Source: Hirschia sp964352025 (GTDB lineage Bacteria; Pseudomonadota; Alphaproteobacteria; Caulobacterales; Hyphomonadaceae). From it: a stretch of DNA of 64,000 bases. Of the stretch, positions 8,901 through 16,577 are shown in pieces. Position numbers and translations under genes: made by a program. How positions within the stretch are numbered: position 1 is the first letter of the stretch; the number at the start of each line of letters is the position of its first letter. Below the pieces are notes generated by a model, which worked only from the letters and a program-made list of their open reading frames with translations, was not told the DNA's origin and made no database searches. Location: contig CAYGPZ010000008.1 in assembly GCA_964352025.1 (NCBI GenBank), positions 67,888 to 131,887 on the forward strand. Direction: 5' to 3'.

Positions 8901-10513
8901 TACCAGGCTTTAAGGTCACAGAATTTATCGCTAAAAACCGTCACTCCACACCAGGTGTAACGCTGATTTCTCCGCCACCTCACCACGATATCTATTCTAT
9001 CGAGGATTTGGCGCAGCTAATCTATGACTTAAAGCAGATCAACCCAGACATCCGTGTTTGCGTGAAACTTGTGGCGCGTTCAGGTGTTGGTACGATTGCT
9101 GCCGGAGTGGCGAAAGCGAAAGCTGACATCATCCTTATCGCCGGTAATGTCGGTGGTACGGGTGCTAGCCCTCAGACGTCAGTGAAGTTTGCTGGTCTTC
9201 CTTGGGAAGTTGGTCTTGCAGAAGCACACCAAGTGCTAACGCTCAACAACCTTCGCGATCAAGTGACGCTACGTACTGATGGTGGTTTGCGCACAGGACG
9301 CGATATCGTTATTGCGGCAATGTTGGGTGCGGAAGAATACGGTATCGGGACTGCTTCATTGGTGGCTATGGGCTGTATCATGGTCCGTCAATGTCACTCC
9401 AACACATGTCCAGTTGGTGTATGTACACAACGTGATGATCTACGTGAGAAGTTTACAGGCGAGCCATACAAAGTGGTGAACTTGATGACACACATCGCAC
9501 AAGAAGTGCGCGACGTGCTGGCAGAACTTGGTTTCTCAACACTGGATGAAGTGATTGGGCGCACTGACCTGTTATCTCAGGTATCTCGTGGTTCTGAATT
9601 CCTTGATGATCTTGACCTCAACCCACTCCTCATTCGTGCGGATGCAGATCAAAAGATCGAATACAAACCAACACTTCGCAATGAAGTTCCTGATTCACTG
9701 GACGCTGAGATCCTTCGCGATGCGACAGCCTTCTTTGAAAAAGGCGAGAAAATGCAAGTTGAGTACAAAGTGCGCAACGTACAGCGTGCAATTGGTACGC
9801 GCGCATCCTCTCACATTGTTCGCAAATTTGGGACAGATGATCCACTTCCAGATCACCGCCTCTGGGTAACTCTGACAGGTTCAGCTGGGCAGTCTTTGGG
9901 TGCATTCAGCGTTAAAGGACTGACACTGGAAGTCATCGGTGACTCAAACGATTACGTTGGTAAAGGTCTATCTGGAGCGACAATCATATTGCGTCCTTCG
10001 CACTCTGCGAAATTCCAAGCTCATGAAAACACGATTATTGGTAATACGTGTCTATACGGGGCGACGTCTGGATATCTTTATGCTGCCGGACAAGCTGCTG
10101 AACGTTTTGCTGTTCGTAACTCTGGTGCAACTGCCGTAATTGAAGGCTGTGGCTCCAATGGTTGTGAATACATGACAGGTGGTCGTGCTGTTATCCTTGG
10201 ACCAATCGGTGACAACTTTGGTGCTGGTATGACGGGTGGTATGGCATACATATACGACCCAGACGACAAGTTCGACATCATGGCCAACCCTGAAGCTATT
10301 GTTTGGGATACAATCAAATCCAAACATTGGGAAAATGAACTTAGATCACTCATTGAAGAGCACCAGAAACGGACAAAATCCGATATGGCAACTGCAATTC
10401 TTGCCAACTGGGATCTGGAACTGAAAAACTTCAAGCAAGTGGCACCAAAAGAGTTATTATCTCGCTTGGAATATCCACTTGATGATTCAGCTTCTGCAAC
10501 GGCCGCTGAATAG
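5954..10513 (+). CDS. gltB: Glutamate synthase (NADPH) large subunit
   Basis: The ATG at 5954 is chosen over the upstream GTG at 5909 because AAGGTGA sits five bases before it, giving 1519 residues. A propeptide of 33 residues precedes Cys34 (HDACGVGL), the predicted N-terminal nucleophile of the class II glutaminase domain after cleavage. The central domain, the FMN-binding synthase domain (GEGGEVRERYKPM, KPGEGGQLPGFKV) and the [3Fe-4S] cysteines in CIMVRQCHSNTCPVG follow. The C-terminal GXGXG beta-helix is complete (GCGSNGCEYMTGG). It pairs with gltD upstream. A strong terminator closes the unit. Confidence 0.97.
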   Translation: MTEENKNYKADYEAKRQALIDAHAYNPADEHDACGVGLVVQMDGSPNRKIVEAGIKALKNVWHRGAVDADGKTGDGAGIRLDVPQEFFQAQIRKTGHKPAKNQPICVGQIFLPREDLGAQERARTIVETEVVGFGFYVYGWRQVPIDTSVIGTKADATRPEIMQIMFYDPAGRPAAELERILYICRRRIEKRVRQAGIPSFYICSFSARALIYKGMFLAEDIDKFYPDLQDERFVSSVAIYHQRYSTNTFPQWWLAQPFRMLAHNGEINTINGNVNWMKSHEIRMVSETFQGHEEDIKPVVPQGSSDSAALDAAFELLVRAGRKATMAKTLLIPEAWSKREDVMPQAHQGLYAYANAVMEPWDGPAAVCAFDGRWAVAGLDRSGLRPMRYALTTEGVLAVGSETGMCPLDTSTIERRGRVAPGGMIAVNIEEGKFYDHKEVIDALAAQHPYDEWLENVIELDSRITEGKEPKLFDKEELLRRQTAAGFSMEETELLLSPMVETGKEAIGSMGDDSPIAVLSESYRPLSHYFRQNFSQVTNPPIDPLREDRVMSLKTRFKNLGNILADDEAQSNVFVLDSPVLTTGMYNNLIEVLGEGVSIIDCTFDADASGAGSAVSLQAALDRICEEAEYAVSQGKEHIVLTDEFQDADKAGIPMILAVGAVHSHLVAKELRSFCSITVRSAECLDTHYHAVLIGVGATCVNAYLAIETIADRHAKGLIEGVSLEEACQNFKKAIDAGLLKIMSKMGISVISSYRGGYNFEALGLSRALVDNYFPGLTSKISGIGLSGLAQKTLDLHDKAWNGQVLALPVGGFYRIRRSGERHALTGDLIHQLQKSCDTGSYKEWTKYSEALKKEAREHPLQLRDLLDFQSPNKPLPEEEVQSVNEIRKRFVTPGMSLGALSPEAHGTLNVAMNRIGAKSVSGEGGEVRERYKPMANGDNMNSAIKQVASGRFGVTAEYLNQCREVEIKVAQGAKPGEGGQLPGFKVTEFIAKNRHSTPGVTLISPPPHHDIYSIEDLAQLIYDLKQINPDIRVCVKLVARSGVGTIAAGVAKAKADIILIAGNVGGTGASPQTSVKFAGLPWEVGLAEAHQVLTLNNLRDQVTLRTDGGLRTGRDIVIAAMLGAEEYGIGTASLVAMGCIMVRQCHSNTCPVGVCTQRDDLREKFTGEPYKVVNLMTHIAQEVRDVLAELGFSTLDEVIGRTDLLSQVSRGSEFLDDLDLNPLLIRADADQKIEYKPTLRNEVPDSLDAEILRDATAFFEKGEKMQVEYKVRNVQRAIGTRASSHIVRKFGTDDPLPDHRLWVTLTGSAGQSLGAFSVKGLTLEVIGDSNDYVGKGLSGATIILRPSHSAKFQAHENTIIGNTCLYGATSGYLYAAGQAAERFAVRNSGATAVIEGCGSNGCEYMTGGRAVILGPIGDNFGAGMTGGMAYIYDPDDKFDIMANPEAIVWDTIKSKHWENELRSLIEEHQKRTKSDMATAILANWDLELKNFKQVAPKELLSRLEYPLDDSASATAAE

Positions 10514-10520
10514 GTAAAAT

Positions 10521-10554
10521 AAAAAGGGCGTCCCACACAGTGGACGCCCTTTTT
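10521..10554. terminator. Bidirectional terminator between gltB and pseB
   Basis: AAAAAGGGCGTCC at 10521-10533 pairs with GGACGCCCTTTTT at 10542-10554 around a short loop. A- and T-tracts on the two sides make it functional for both convergent genes. Confidence 0.93.
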
Positions 10555-10574
10555 TTATATCTTTTCTTAAAATT

Positions 10575-11729
10575 CTAAGACGATTTGCGTTTACGCTTTT
10601 TAGGTGCTGTAGAGATGTCTGTATCTGCTAACGAGCTAGGCGCATCTCCCTCTCTACGACGCATCGTATTTGCCATCGTTTTTAGGCTTTCGCCTGGGAA
10701 TGTCAGGGCCAGCATTTCTAAAATCGATATTTCGTCTAGCACTTCATCATTCTGGTCTGATGAATATGCAAACCCTTCAGGAACATCGCGTGCTCCATTT
10801 TCTAGCCAATCATCTTTCAACTGCTCAGCGCCAGCAGGCAGAATGACATAGCGGTCTTCTACTTCGACGGTCGAACGGCCATCATCTTCAGGGACCATGA
10901 TCTCGTGGAGTTTTTCACCTGGACGAATACCAACGACTTTTTGTGGTAATTCTGGCGCTAACGCTGACGCGAGTGTTCCGATCGTGGAAGATGGAATTTT
11001 AGGTACAAAGATCTCACCGCCACGTGTTTGCGCCAAGCCAGATAGAACAAAGTTCACACCCTGCTCTAATGTAATCCAGAAACGCGTCATACGTTGATCT
11101 GTAATAGGAAGAGAATCGACACCTTCCTCAATCAGTTTACGGAAAAATGGAACAACAGACCCACGTGATCCAAGGACATTTCCATATCTAACGACAGAGA
11201 ATTTTGTCCCATTCGCTCCAGAAAGGTTGTTGGCAGCGACAAAGACTTTGTCCGCAGCAAGCTTAGATGCACCATATAGGTTGATCGGATTAGCCGCTTT
11301 ATCAGTGGACAGTGCCACCACGGTTTCTACACCCGCTTTGATCGATGCATTTACAACATTCTCAGCACCAAAGACGTTCGTGCGGATACATTCCATCGGG
11401 TTATATTCTGCAATAGGAACATGCTTTAGCGCTGCAGCGTGGATCACATAGTCGACGCCTCGCATGGCCATTTCCAAGCGCGCCTGATCTCTTACATCAC
11501 CGATAAAATAGCGCATAAATGGATAATCAGACACAGGAAACTGCTGAGCCATTTCATACTGTTTAAGCTCATCGCGAGAAAACACAATCAGTTTTCTAGG
11601 TGTCCAACGTTCGGAAACAAGCTTGACGAATTCCTTACCAAAACTTCCGGTTCCTCCCGTCACCAAGATAGTCTTGCCATCCAGATTTGGCGCAGGGTCC
11701 ATAAAGTCACGGAAGAATGATTTTGTCAT
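10575..11729 (-). CDS. pseB: UDP-GlcNAc 4,6-dehydratase (PseB/FlmA type)
   Basis: 384 residues from the ATG at 11729; a GTG nine bases upstream is possible. The Rossmann motif TGGTGSFGKEFV, the NAD region FIGDVRD, HAAALKHVP and STDKAANPINLYGASK (catalytic Y-x3-K) are typical of the inverting 4,6-dehydratase/5-epimerase that opens the CMP-pseudaminic acid pathway. In Caulobacter the homologue FlmA is needed for flagellin glycosylation. It is transcribed away from four further sugar genes and shares a control region of about 185 bases with them. A C-terminal extension of about 60 residues beyond the enzyme core ends in a basic Lys/Arg tail. Confidence 0.9.
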   Translation of the reverse strand: MTKSFFRDFMDPAPNLDGKTILVTGGTGSFGKEFVKLVSERWTPRKLIVFSRDELKQYEMAQQFPVSDYPFMRYFIGDVRDQARLEMAMRGVDYVIHAAALKHVPIAEYNPMECIRTNVFGAENVVNASIKAGVETVVALSTDKAANPINLYGASKLAADKVFVAANNLSGANGTKFSVVRYGNVLGSRGSVVPFFRKLIEEGVDSLPITDQRMTRFWITLEQGVNFVLSGLAQTRGGEIFVPKIPSSTIGTLASALAPELPQKVVGIRPGEKLHEIMVPEDDGRSTVEVEDRYVILPAGAEQLKDDWLENGARDVPEGFAYSSDQNDEVLDEISILEMLALTFPGESLKTMANTMRRREGDAPSSLADTDISTAPKKRKRKSS

Positions 11730-11765
11730 AATTAGCACTCGATCTGTGTAAATTCACATAAGCTA

Positions 11766-11781
11766 TAAAGGCCTCGTTAAC
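11766..11781 (+). promoter_or_regulatory. Near-consensus CtrA box
   Basis: TAAA-GGCCTCG-TTAAC differs from the CtrA consensus TTAA-N7-TTAAC by one base and lies in the divergent pseB/cytidylyltransferase control region. The second half is a perfect TTAAC. Confidence 0.4.
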
Positions 11782-11802
11782 CCTCAAACTCTCTCAAAGG
11801 GT

Positions 11803-11818
11803 TTAAGCATTAGTTTAC
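11803..11818 (+). promoter_or_regulatory. Second near-consensus CtrA box
   Basis: TTAA-GCATTAG-TTTAC differs from TTAA-N7-TTAAC by one base and lies 97 bases before the cytidylyltransferase start. Together with the site at 11766 it gives the divergent region two candidate CtrA sites. Confidence 0.4.
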
Positions 11819-11914
11819 AAGATGTGCGTAAGTTTAAAGCCTTACTTAAAGCTTCTCTTGATTGTGGATATGCGATTTGCGATGAGAGCAGCCAAATATA
11901 CTTTCGAGGTATTC

Positions 11915-12700
11915 ATGACGCTCGCAATTATCGTCCAAGCGCGTTGGAATTCGAGTAGATTAAAAGGCAAAATTCTAGAAAATCTTGGAGACGCACCCGC
12001 GCTCAAAAGATGCCTAGATAGATGCGACCTCATCCCTCAATCCGATGTCGTTGTTTGCGCTGTTCCTGATAGCGCAGAAAACGATCCAATTGCAGAAGCT
12101 GCCGAAAGCTGGGGCTATAAAGTCACCCGAGGCTCAGAAAGCGATGTCTTATCTCGCTATGCTAAAGCCGCCCGCGAAGTAAACGCCTCGACCGTCATGC
12201 GCGTAACATCTGACTGCCCAATGATTGATCCCAAAATTTGCGGCGAAGTTGTAAAGCTCCTGAAACGTTCAGAGGTCACATATGCATGTAACAACATGCC
12301 AGCGCGTTTCCCACACGGACTGGATTGCGATGCTTTTCCTGTCGAGCATCTATACGATGCTGATGCAAATGCTACCTCGAAATATGACCGAGAACACGTG
12401 ACGCCGTGGATACGATCTCAGAAAGGTGTGCGTCGCGCTTCCTTACAAGGTCCCGGTGAACCATTGTCCAATTTGCGATGGACATTGGACTACAAAGAAG
12501 ACCTGCAATTCATGCAAGCTCTATATGAGGCAATGGGCGATGCAGCGCCTATGGCAAGCGCCGCAGAATATGCACGCATGTGTTTCATGCGACCTGACAT
12601 ACAAGACATAAATAGCCGCCATATTGATAGCCACCGTCTGGCATTATCCGAACGCGCGCACATTGAGACCTCTCCTGTCTCACTCGATTTTGCGGCTTAA
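11915..12700 (+). CDS. CMP-nonulosonate cytidylyltransferase-like protein (SpsF/PseF family)
   Basis: 261 residues from the ATG at 11915, chosen because GAGGT lies four bases upstream and the family starts at the IIVQAR strand. The nucleotide-binding start IIVQARWNSSRLKGK, RVTSDCPMIDP, and LRWTLDYKEDL are features of the SpsF branch of cytidylyltransferases, which activate acidic nine-carbon sugars as CMP derivatives. In Caulobacter FlmC has the equivalent PseF role. It is followed after three bases by the SDR gene, so the two are one transcript. It could use a different sugar acid than pseudaminic acid. Confidence 0.8.
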   Translation: MTLAIIVQARWNSSRLKGKILENLGDAPALKRCLDRCDLIPQSDVVVCAVPDSAENDPIAEAAESWGYKVTRGSESDVLSRYAKAAREVNASTVMRVTSDCPMIDPKICGEVVKLLKRSEVTYACNNMPARFPHGLDCDAFPVEHLYDADANATSKYDREHVTPWIRSQKGVRRASLQGPGEPLSNLRWTLDYKEDLQFMQALYEAMGDAAPMASAAEYARMCFMRPDIQDINSRHIDSHRLALSERAHIETSPVSLDFAA

Positions 12701-12703
12701 GCG

Positions 12704-13546
12704 ATGCGTTGGCTAATACTTGGTGCAACAGGTCTGCTTGGCCCTTGCTTTGTAAAAGAAGTGACGAAACGCAGTGACACGAGCATAACGGCTGCGCGTT
12801 CAAACGCCGATGTCAATTTTGATCTTTCAGATAGTGTCGCTCTCGCCCGTGTCCTTGAAGACGTAGATCCAGACGGCATAATCAATTGTGCTGCCAATAT
12901 CTATGTCGATAAATGCGAGACCGATCCAGCAAATGCCTTCCTGTTAAATACACGTCCATTGTCATTTCTAGCGGAGTGGAGCGCAAAGCATTCGCGTCCA
13001 TTGCTTCAGGTTTCGACAGATCATTATTACACTTGGGGTGGATCATCGCCAAAATCTGAAACCGACCCAGTCAATCTGGTCAATGAATATGCCCGCTCAA
13101 AATATCTGGCTGAACAATTAGCGCTAACTTCGCCACATGCGTTGATACTGCGCACTAACATTATTGGCGCAACAAAAGGCCACGGACGGTGGGTAAAGGA
13201 AAGCCTTTTAAACAAAGGCGATATGACCCTCTTTATGGATTTCTTCAGCTCTCCCCTTCACGTGCAGGACATGGCCCGCATTAGCTTAGACCTCGCGGAG
13301 AAAAAAGCGCATGGCATATACAATGTCAGCTCACGTGATGTGTCATCAAAGGGCGATTTTATATACGCTGTGGCCAAGGCCATGAATATTGAGCCATATT
13401 GGGTTGTTGAAGGTTCAGGCCATCAATTGGCAACACCACGCGCCATGTGTTTAGGACTGGATGTTTCCAAAACCGAAACCAAACTGGGCTATCAATTACC
13501 AACACTCGAACAAACCGCCACAGCTTTAGCGAATGAGGCATTATAG
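12704..13546 (+). CDS. RmlD-like SDR sugar reductase of the nonulosonate locus
   Basis: 280 residues. The dinucleotide loop GATGLLGP starts at residue 8, QVSTDH holds the catalytic Ser/Thr and YARSK the Y-x3-K pair. The layout fits the RmlD_sub_bind family, such as dTDP-4-dehydrorhamnose reductase. The standard pseudaminic and legionaminic pathways have no such reductase, so the substrate is unknown. It sits three bases after the cytidylyltransferase and two bases before pseI, clearly inside one operon. It may reduce a keto-sugar intermediate or make a modified nonulosonate. Confidence 0.78.
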   Translation: MRWLILGATGLLGPCFVKEVTKRSDTSITAARSNADVNFDLSDSVALARVLEDVDPDGIINCAANIYVDKCETDPANAFLLNTRPLSFLAEWSAKHSRPLLQVSTDHYYTWGGSSPKSETDPVNLVNEYARSKYLAEQLALTSPHALILRTNIIGATKGHGRWVKESLLNKGDMTLFMDFFSSPLHVQDMARISLDLAEKKAHGIYNVSSRDVSSKGDFIYAVAKAMNIEPYWVVEGSGHQLATPRAMCLGLDVSKTETKLGYQLPTLEQTATALANEAL

Positions 13547-13548
13547 AC

Positions 13549-14637
13549 ATGAGATATAATAATCACTTCAAAATCTATGATCGCGAAATCGCAATAGATA
13601 CGCCCACCTATTTCATTGCCGACATCGCCTCTTCTCATGATGGAGATATTGAGCGCGCAAAAGCCCTGATTTGGGCGGCTAAAGAAGCAGGCGCAGAATG
13701 TGCGAAATTTCAGCATTTTCTGGCCAAGGATATTGTGTCTGACCGAGGGTTTAAAACTTTGGGTGGACAGATCGCGCATCAATCAGAGTGGAAAAAGTCA
13801 GTCTACGAAATTTTTGATGACTACCACCTGCCAAGAGAGTGGACACCTATCCTCGCTGAGGAATGCCAAAAGGCAGGCATTCACTACATGACTACGCCTT
13901 ATGATGTTGAGGCTATCAACATGAATGATCCGCTGTGCGGCGCATGGAAAATCGGGTCTGGTGATGTGAATTGGCCTCAGTTTATTTCTGAAGTGTCCCA
14001 GCACAATAAACCAATGTTTATCGCAACAGGTGCTTCTAATATGGAAGAGTCAATTCGCGCTGCGGAGGCTGTATTAGCTTACAATCGCGAACTCTGCCTC
14101 ATGCAATGCAATACAAATTATACAGGTAGCCATGACAATTTCAGTAATGTGAATTTGAACGTCCTTAGAGCATTTGCAACTGCCTTTCCCGGACTACCAT
14201 TGGGTTTATCTGACCATACACCCGGACACGCAGCTGTTCTTGGTGCCGTCGCGCTGGGTGCCCGCGCGGTCGAAAAACACTTCACCGATGATAATGATCG
14301 CGACGGGCCAGACCATGGCTTCTCCATGACACCTAAAACCTGGCGCGATATGGTGGACCGTACGCGTGAACTTGAAGCGGCTTTGGGTGATGGCGTCAAA
14401 CGGGTAGAACCAAATGAAGGCGACAGCATTATCGTACAACGACGGTGTTTGCGCCTCAAACACGACCTACCCAAGGGCCATGTCCTGTCGGCAGGTGATA
14501 TAGAAGCACTTCGCCCCGCGCCAATAGATGCATATCAACCTTATGATCTAGACCTTCTGATTGGACGAACCCTCTCCGAAGACCTTGTTTTTGGAGATGC
14601 GCTTACACCACAAAACACAGAATTGGTGACTTCATGA
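13549..14637 (+). CDS. pseI: Nonulosonic acid synthase (NeuB/PseI/LegI family)
   Basis: 362 residues. The N-terminal TIM barrel has IADIASSHDGDIERAK, KIGSGDVN, SDHTPGHAAVLGAVALGA and EKHFTDD, the pattern of synthases that condense phosphoenolpyruvate with a hexosamine to make a nonulosonic acid. The C-terminal antifreeze-like SAF domain (RLKHDLPKGHVLSAGDIEALRP) is complete. It overlaps the acetyltransferase gene by four bases. Sequence alone does not tell whether the product is pseudaminic, legionaminic or another acid; pseB at the same locus favours the pseudaminic route. Confidence 0.88.
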   Translation: MRYNNHFKIYDREIAIDTPTYFIADIASSHDGDIERAKALIWAAKEAGAECAKFQHFLAKDIVSDRGFKTLGGQIAHQSEWKKSVYEIFDDYHLPREWTPILAEECQKAGIHYMTTPYDVEAINMNDPLCGAWKIGSGDVNWPQFISEVSQHNKPMFIATGASNMEESIRAAEAVLAYNRELCLMQCNTNYTGSHDNFSNVNLNVLRAFATAFPGLPLGLSDHTPGHAAVLGAVALGARAVEKHFTDDNDRDGPDHGFSMTPKTWRDMVDRTRELEAALGDGVKRVEPNEGDSIIVQRRCLRLKHDLPKGHVLSAGDIEALRPAPIDAYQPYDLDLLIGRTLSEDLVFGDALTPQNTELVTS

Positions 14638-15149
14638 TAAGTGGCGAATTTGTAAACCTACGCGCTATTGAAGAAAGTGACCTTGAACCACTTCGTTTGT
14701 GGCGAAACAAACCTGAAATGCGCCGATATTTTCGTGAATACCGTGAAATATCCCCTGAAATGCAGCGCAAATGGTTTGAAAATAATGTGCTCAACGATCC
14801 ACGCACACGTATGTTTGCTATCGAACGCAAGTCCGACAAGGCCCTGATGGGAGCCTGTGGGTTGTGCTATATTGATACAATCAACCAAAATGCGGATTTT
14901 TCAATCTATTTGGGAATTGATGATCTCTATATAGACGAAAAATTCGCCTCGGATGCAGGTAAACTACTGATCAAATATGGATTTGAGGAGTTGAACCTAC
15001 ATCGTATCTGGGCTGAGATTTATTCTATAGATGAACCCAAACAGGCCTTCTTGCCTTCACTAGGTTTTAAGCTGGAAGGCACGCATAAAGAAACGCATTT
15101 CACGGAAGGCAAATGGGTCGATAGCCTTTTTTATGGTCAACTTTCCTGA
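14634..15149 (+). CDS. GNAT acetyltransferase, PseH-like
   Basis: 171 residues of a RimJ/RimL-type GNAT fold. The N-terminal strand VNLRAIEESDLEPLRLWRN, the central SIYLGIDDLYIDEKFASDAG in place of a more classical acetyl-CoA loop, and the end FLPSLGFKLEGTHKE match the family. It follows pseI with an ATGA-type overlap, so it probably N-acetylates the amino sugar precursor as PseH/FlmH does. The role is inferred from context. Its last 13 bases overlap the end of the convergent membrane-protein gene. Confidence 0.78.
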   Translation: MISGEFVNLRAIEESDLEPLRLWRNKPEMRRYFREYREISPEMQRKWFENNVLNDPRTRMFAIERKSDKALMGACGLCYIDTINQNADFSIYLGIDDLYIDEKFASDAGKLLIKYGFEELNLHRIWAEIYSIDEPKQAFLPSLGFKLEGTHKETHFTEGKWVDSLFYGQLS

Positions 15150-16411
15150 TCCCATTCGCGTTCATCAATGCCGTAAACCGCACTACGTCGAACTTGGCGG
15201 CCACGCCGTATAGAACGGAAAAACGTGTCTAATGCTAACCAGACCAGCGTTAATCCCATACCTGCAAGTAACGTAATCATAAAACGCAATTTAGGGGTCC
15301 AACGCACGGGGGTTTGCGCTGCTGTCAAAGCTGCACCGCCCTCCATGGACAATAACGCTAATGCTCTATCACCACCCGCTTCTGTTAATAATCTTGCTCT
15401 TTGAAGGTCGAGATCATTTCTCGCATATGACAGTATCTGGATAGTTGCCGGTGCTGAGGTTTTTAGGGAAATATCTCTAATCAACAGCAATTGCTCTTCA
15501 AGACCAACCAATTCGCGCTGATCAATATCTGCGCGTATAATATCTAGAACAACCTCACCTTTTGCGGCTATTCCAAGCGCTCCAGAAAAACGAACAGTCA
15601 AATCTCTCTTTATGCGTTCAGGCGGTGCTGTATTGAACAAACGTCTCTGGATATTGCGGCGATAGTCTTCATTCAACCGCCCAGCCCTATCGGCAGCCCT
15701 TATTATGGATGCACCCGCTTTTGTACTTTCTTCCAAAGCACTCAACCCTATGCCAGACAGGGTGAAAGCGAACGTATCGATTTTTTGCCCTCGGACCCAA
15801 CGCGCAGCCTGAAGGGCTAGATCACGTTCGTCCCCAAGAACATTTAAACCACCTTTATTATGCACATTCAGATTTTCACCAGCGTCTGGGTCAATGCTCT
15901 CATCAGGATTGGCTGAATTATTCGTATTTTGGGCCAATATGGTCGCTTGCCATATCGCTTTCATGGGAGATACCGCCTGTTCATAGGCGTACCGGACATC
16001 TTCATCCAGATATTTCAGTGCTGCTTGCTCAATAGCTTCATCACCCTTGAGCTCTAATACTTCAGCTGTCGCCATCAAAGATGCTGCATTTTGAGGATCA
16101 AGAATATTTGGTGCCGCAAGTATTAATCCATGCGCAGCTTTTAGGTATCCTTGGTCTATCTGCTCGCTAACTAATCTAGACCAAGTCCCCTTTCGATCTT
16201 CACGATCGGACATCAAAGACTGGAAACGGTTATCAATAGTATCACGTGTCGCTGCAACAGATGCAGACGTGACATCAAAGTCCATTCCATGGCGACTAAA
16301 TGTATCGGAAATCACCCTAGCCGAGAGCAAAGGTGCCAAAATAAGGAGCGCCCAGAAGAAGGCTGCACTTACCCAGGCAAACGGTGCCGGTCGCTTTCTT
16401 TTATGACGCAT
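15137..16411 (-). CDS. Unrecognised membrane protein with two terminal helices
   Basis: 424 residues from the ATG at 16411; an in-frame TTG at 16447 gives 436. I do not recognise the family. A basic start (RHKRKRP) is followed by one transmembrane helix (about residues 15-35), a long alpha-helical soluble part of about 330 residues with an Asn/Asp/Gly-rich linker in the middle, a second helix (about 378-398) and a short charged tail ending EREWDQES. The topology suggests two membrane anchors holding a periplasmic domain. The neighbours are the nonulosonate operon and a FlaEY-like gene, so an envelope or flagellar role is possible but unproven. Confidence 0.7.
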   Translation of the reverse strand: MRHKRKRPAPFAWVSAAFFWALLILAPLLSARVISDTFSRHGMDFDVTSASVAATRDTIDNRFQSLMSDREDRKGTWSRLVSEQIDQGYLKAAHGLILAAPNILDPQNAASLMATAEVLELKGDEAIEQAALKYLDEDVRYAYEQAVSPMKAIWQATILAQNTNNSANPDESIDPDAGENLNVHNKGGLNVLGDERDLALQAARWVRGQKIDTFAFTLSGIGLSALEESTKAGASIIRAADRAGRLNEDYRRNIQRRLFNTAPPERIKRDLTVRFSGALGIAAKGEVVLDIIRADIDQRELVGLEEQLLLIRDISLKTSAPATIQILSYARNDLDLQRARLLTEAGGDRALALLSMEGGAALTAAQTPVRWTPKLRFMITLLAGMGLTLVWLALDTFFRSIRRGRQVRRSAVYGIDEREWDQES

Positions 16412-16577
16412 GTGCAACCTGACACTCAACTCTAAACCGAAGATCAAACATTAATAACAAGGGATTCAAAATCAATCCCTTCCTGTTAGGCATTTCGTCA
16501 CGACATTGCGATATATTCAAGGGCGAATAGAAGCCTGATAGGAAATTCCTGTGGGTTTCGTCAATGGATATGTTGCT

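Noticed and set aside
16448..16577. Possible sigma-54 promoter before the FlaEY-like gene
   Set aside because: A TAGGCA and an ATTGC are present but the GG-to-GC spacing is 17 rather than 10 bases, so it does not match the -24/-12 pattern.
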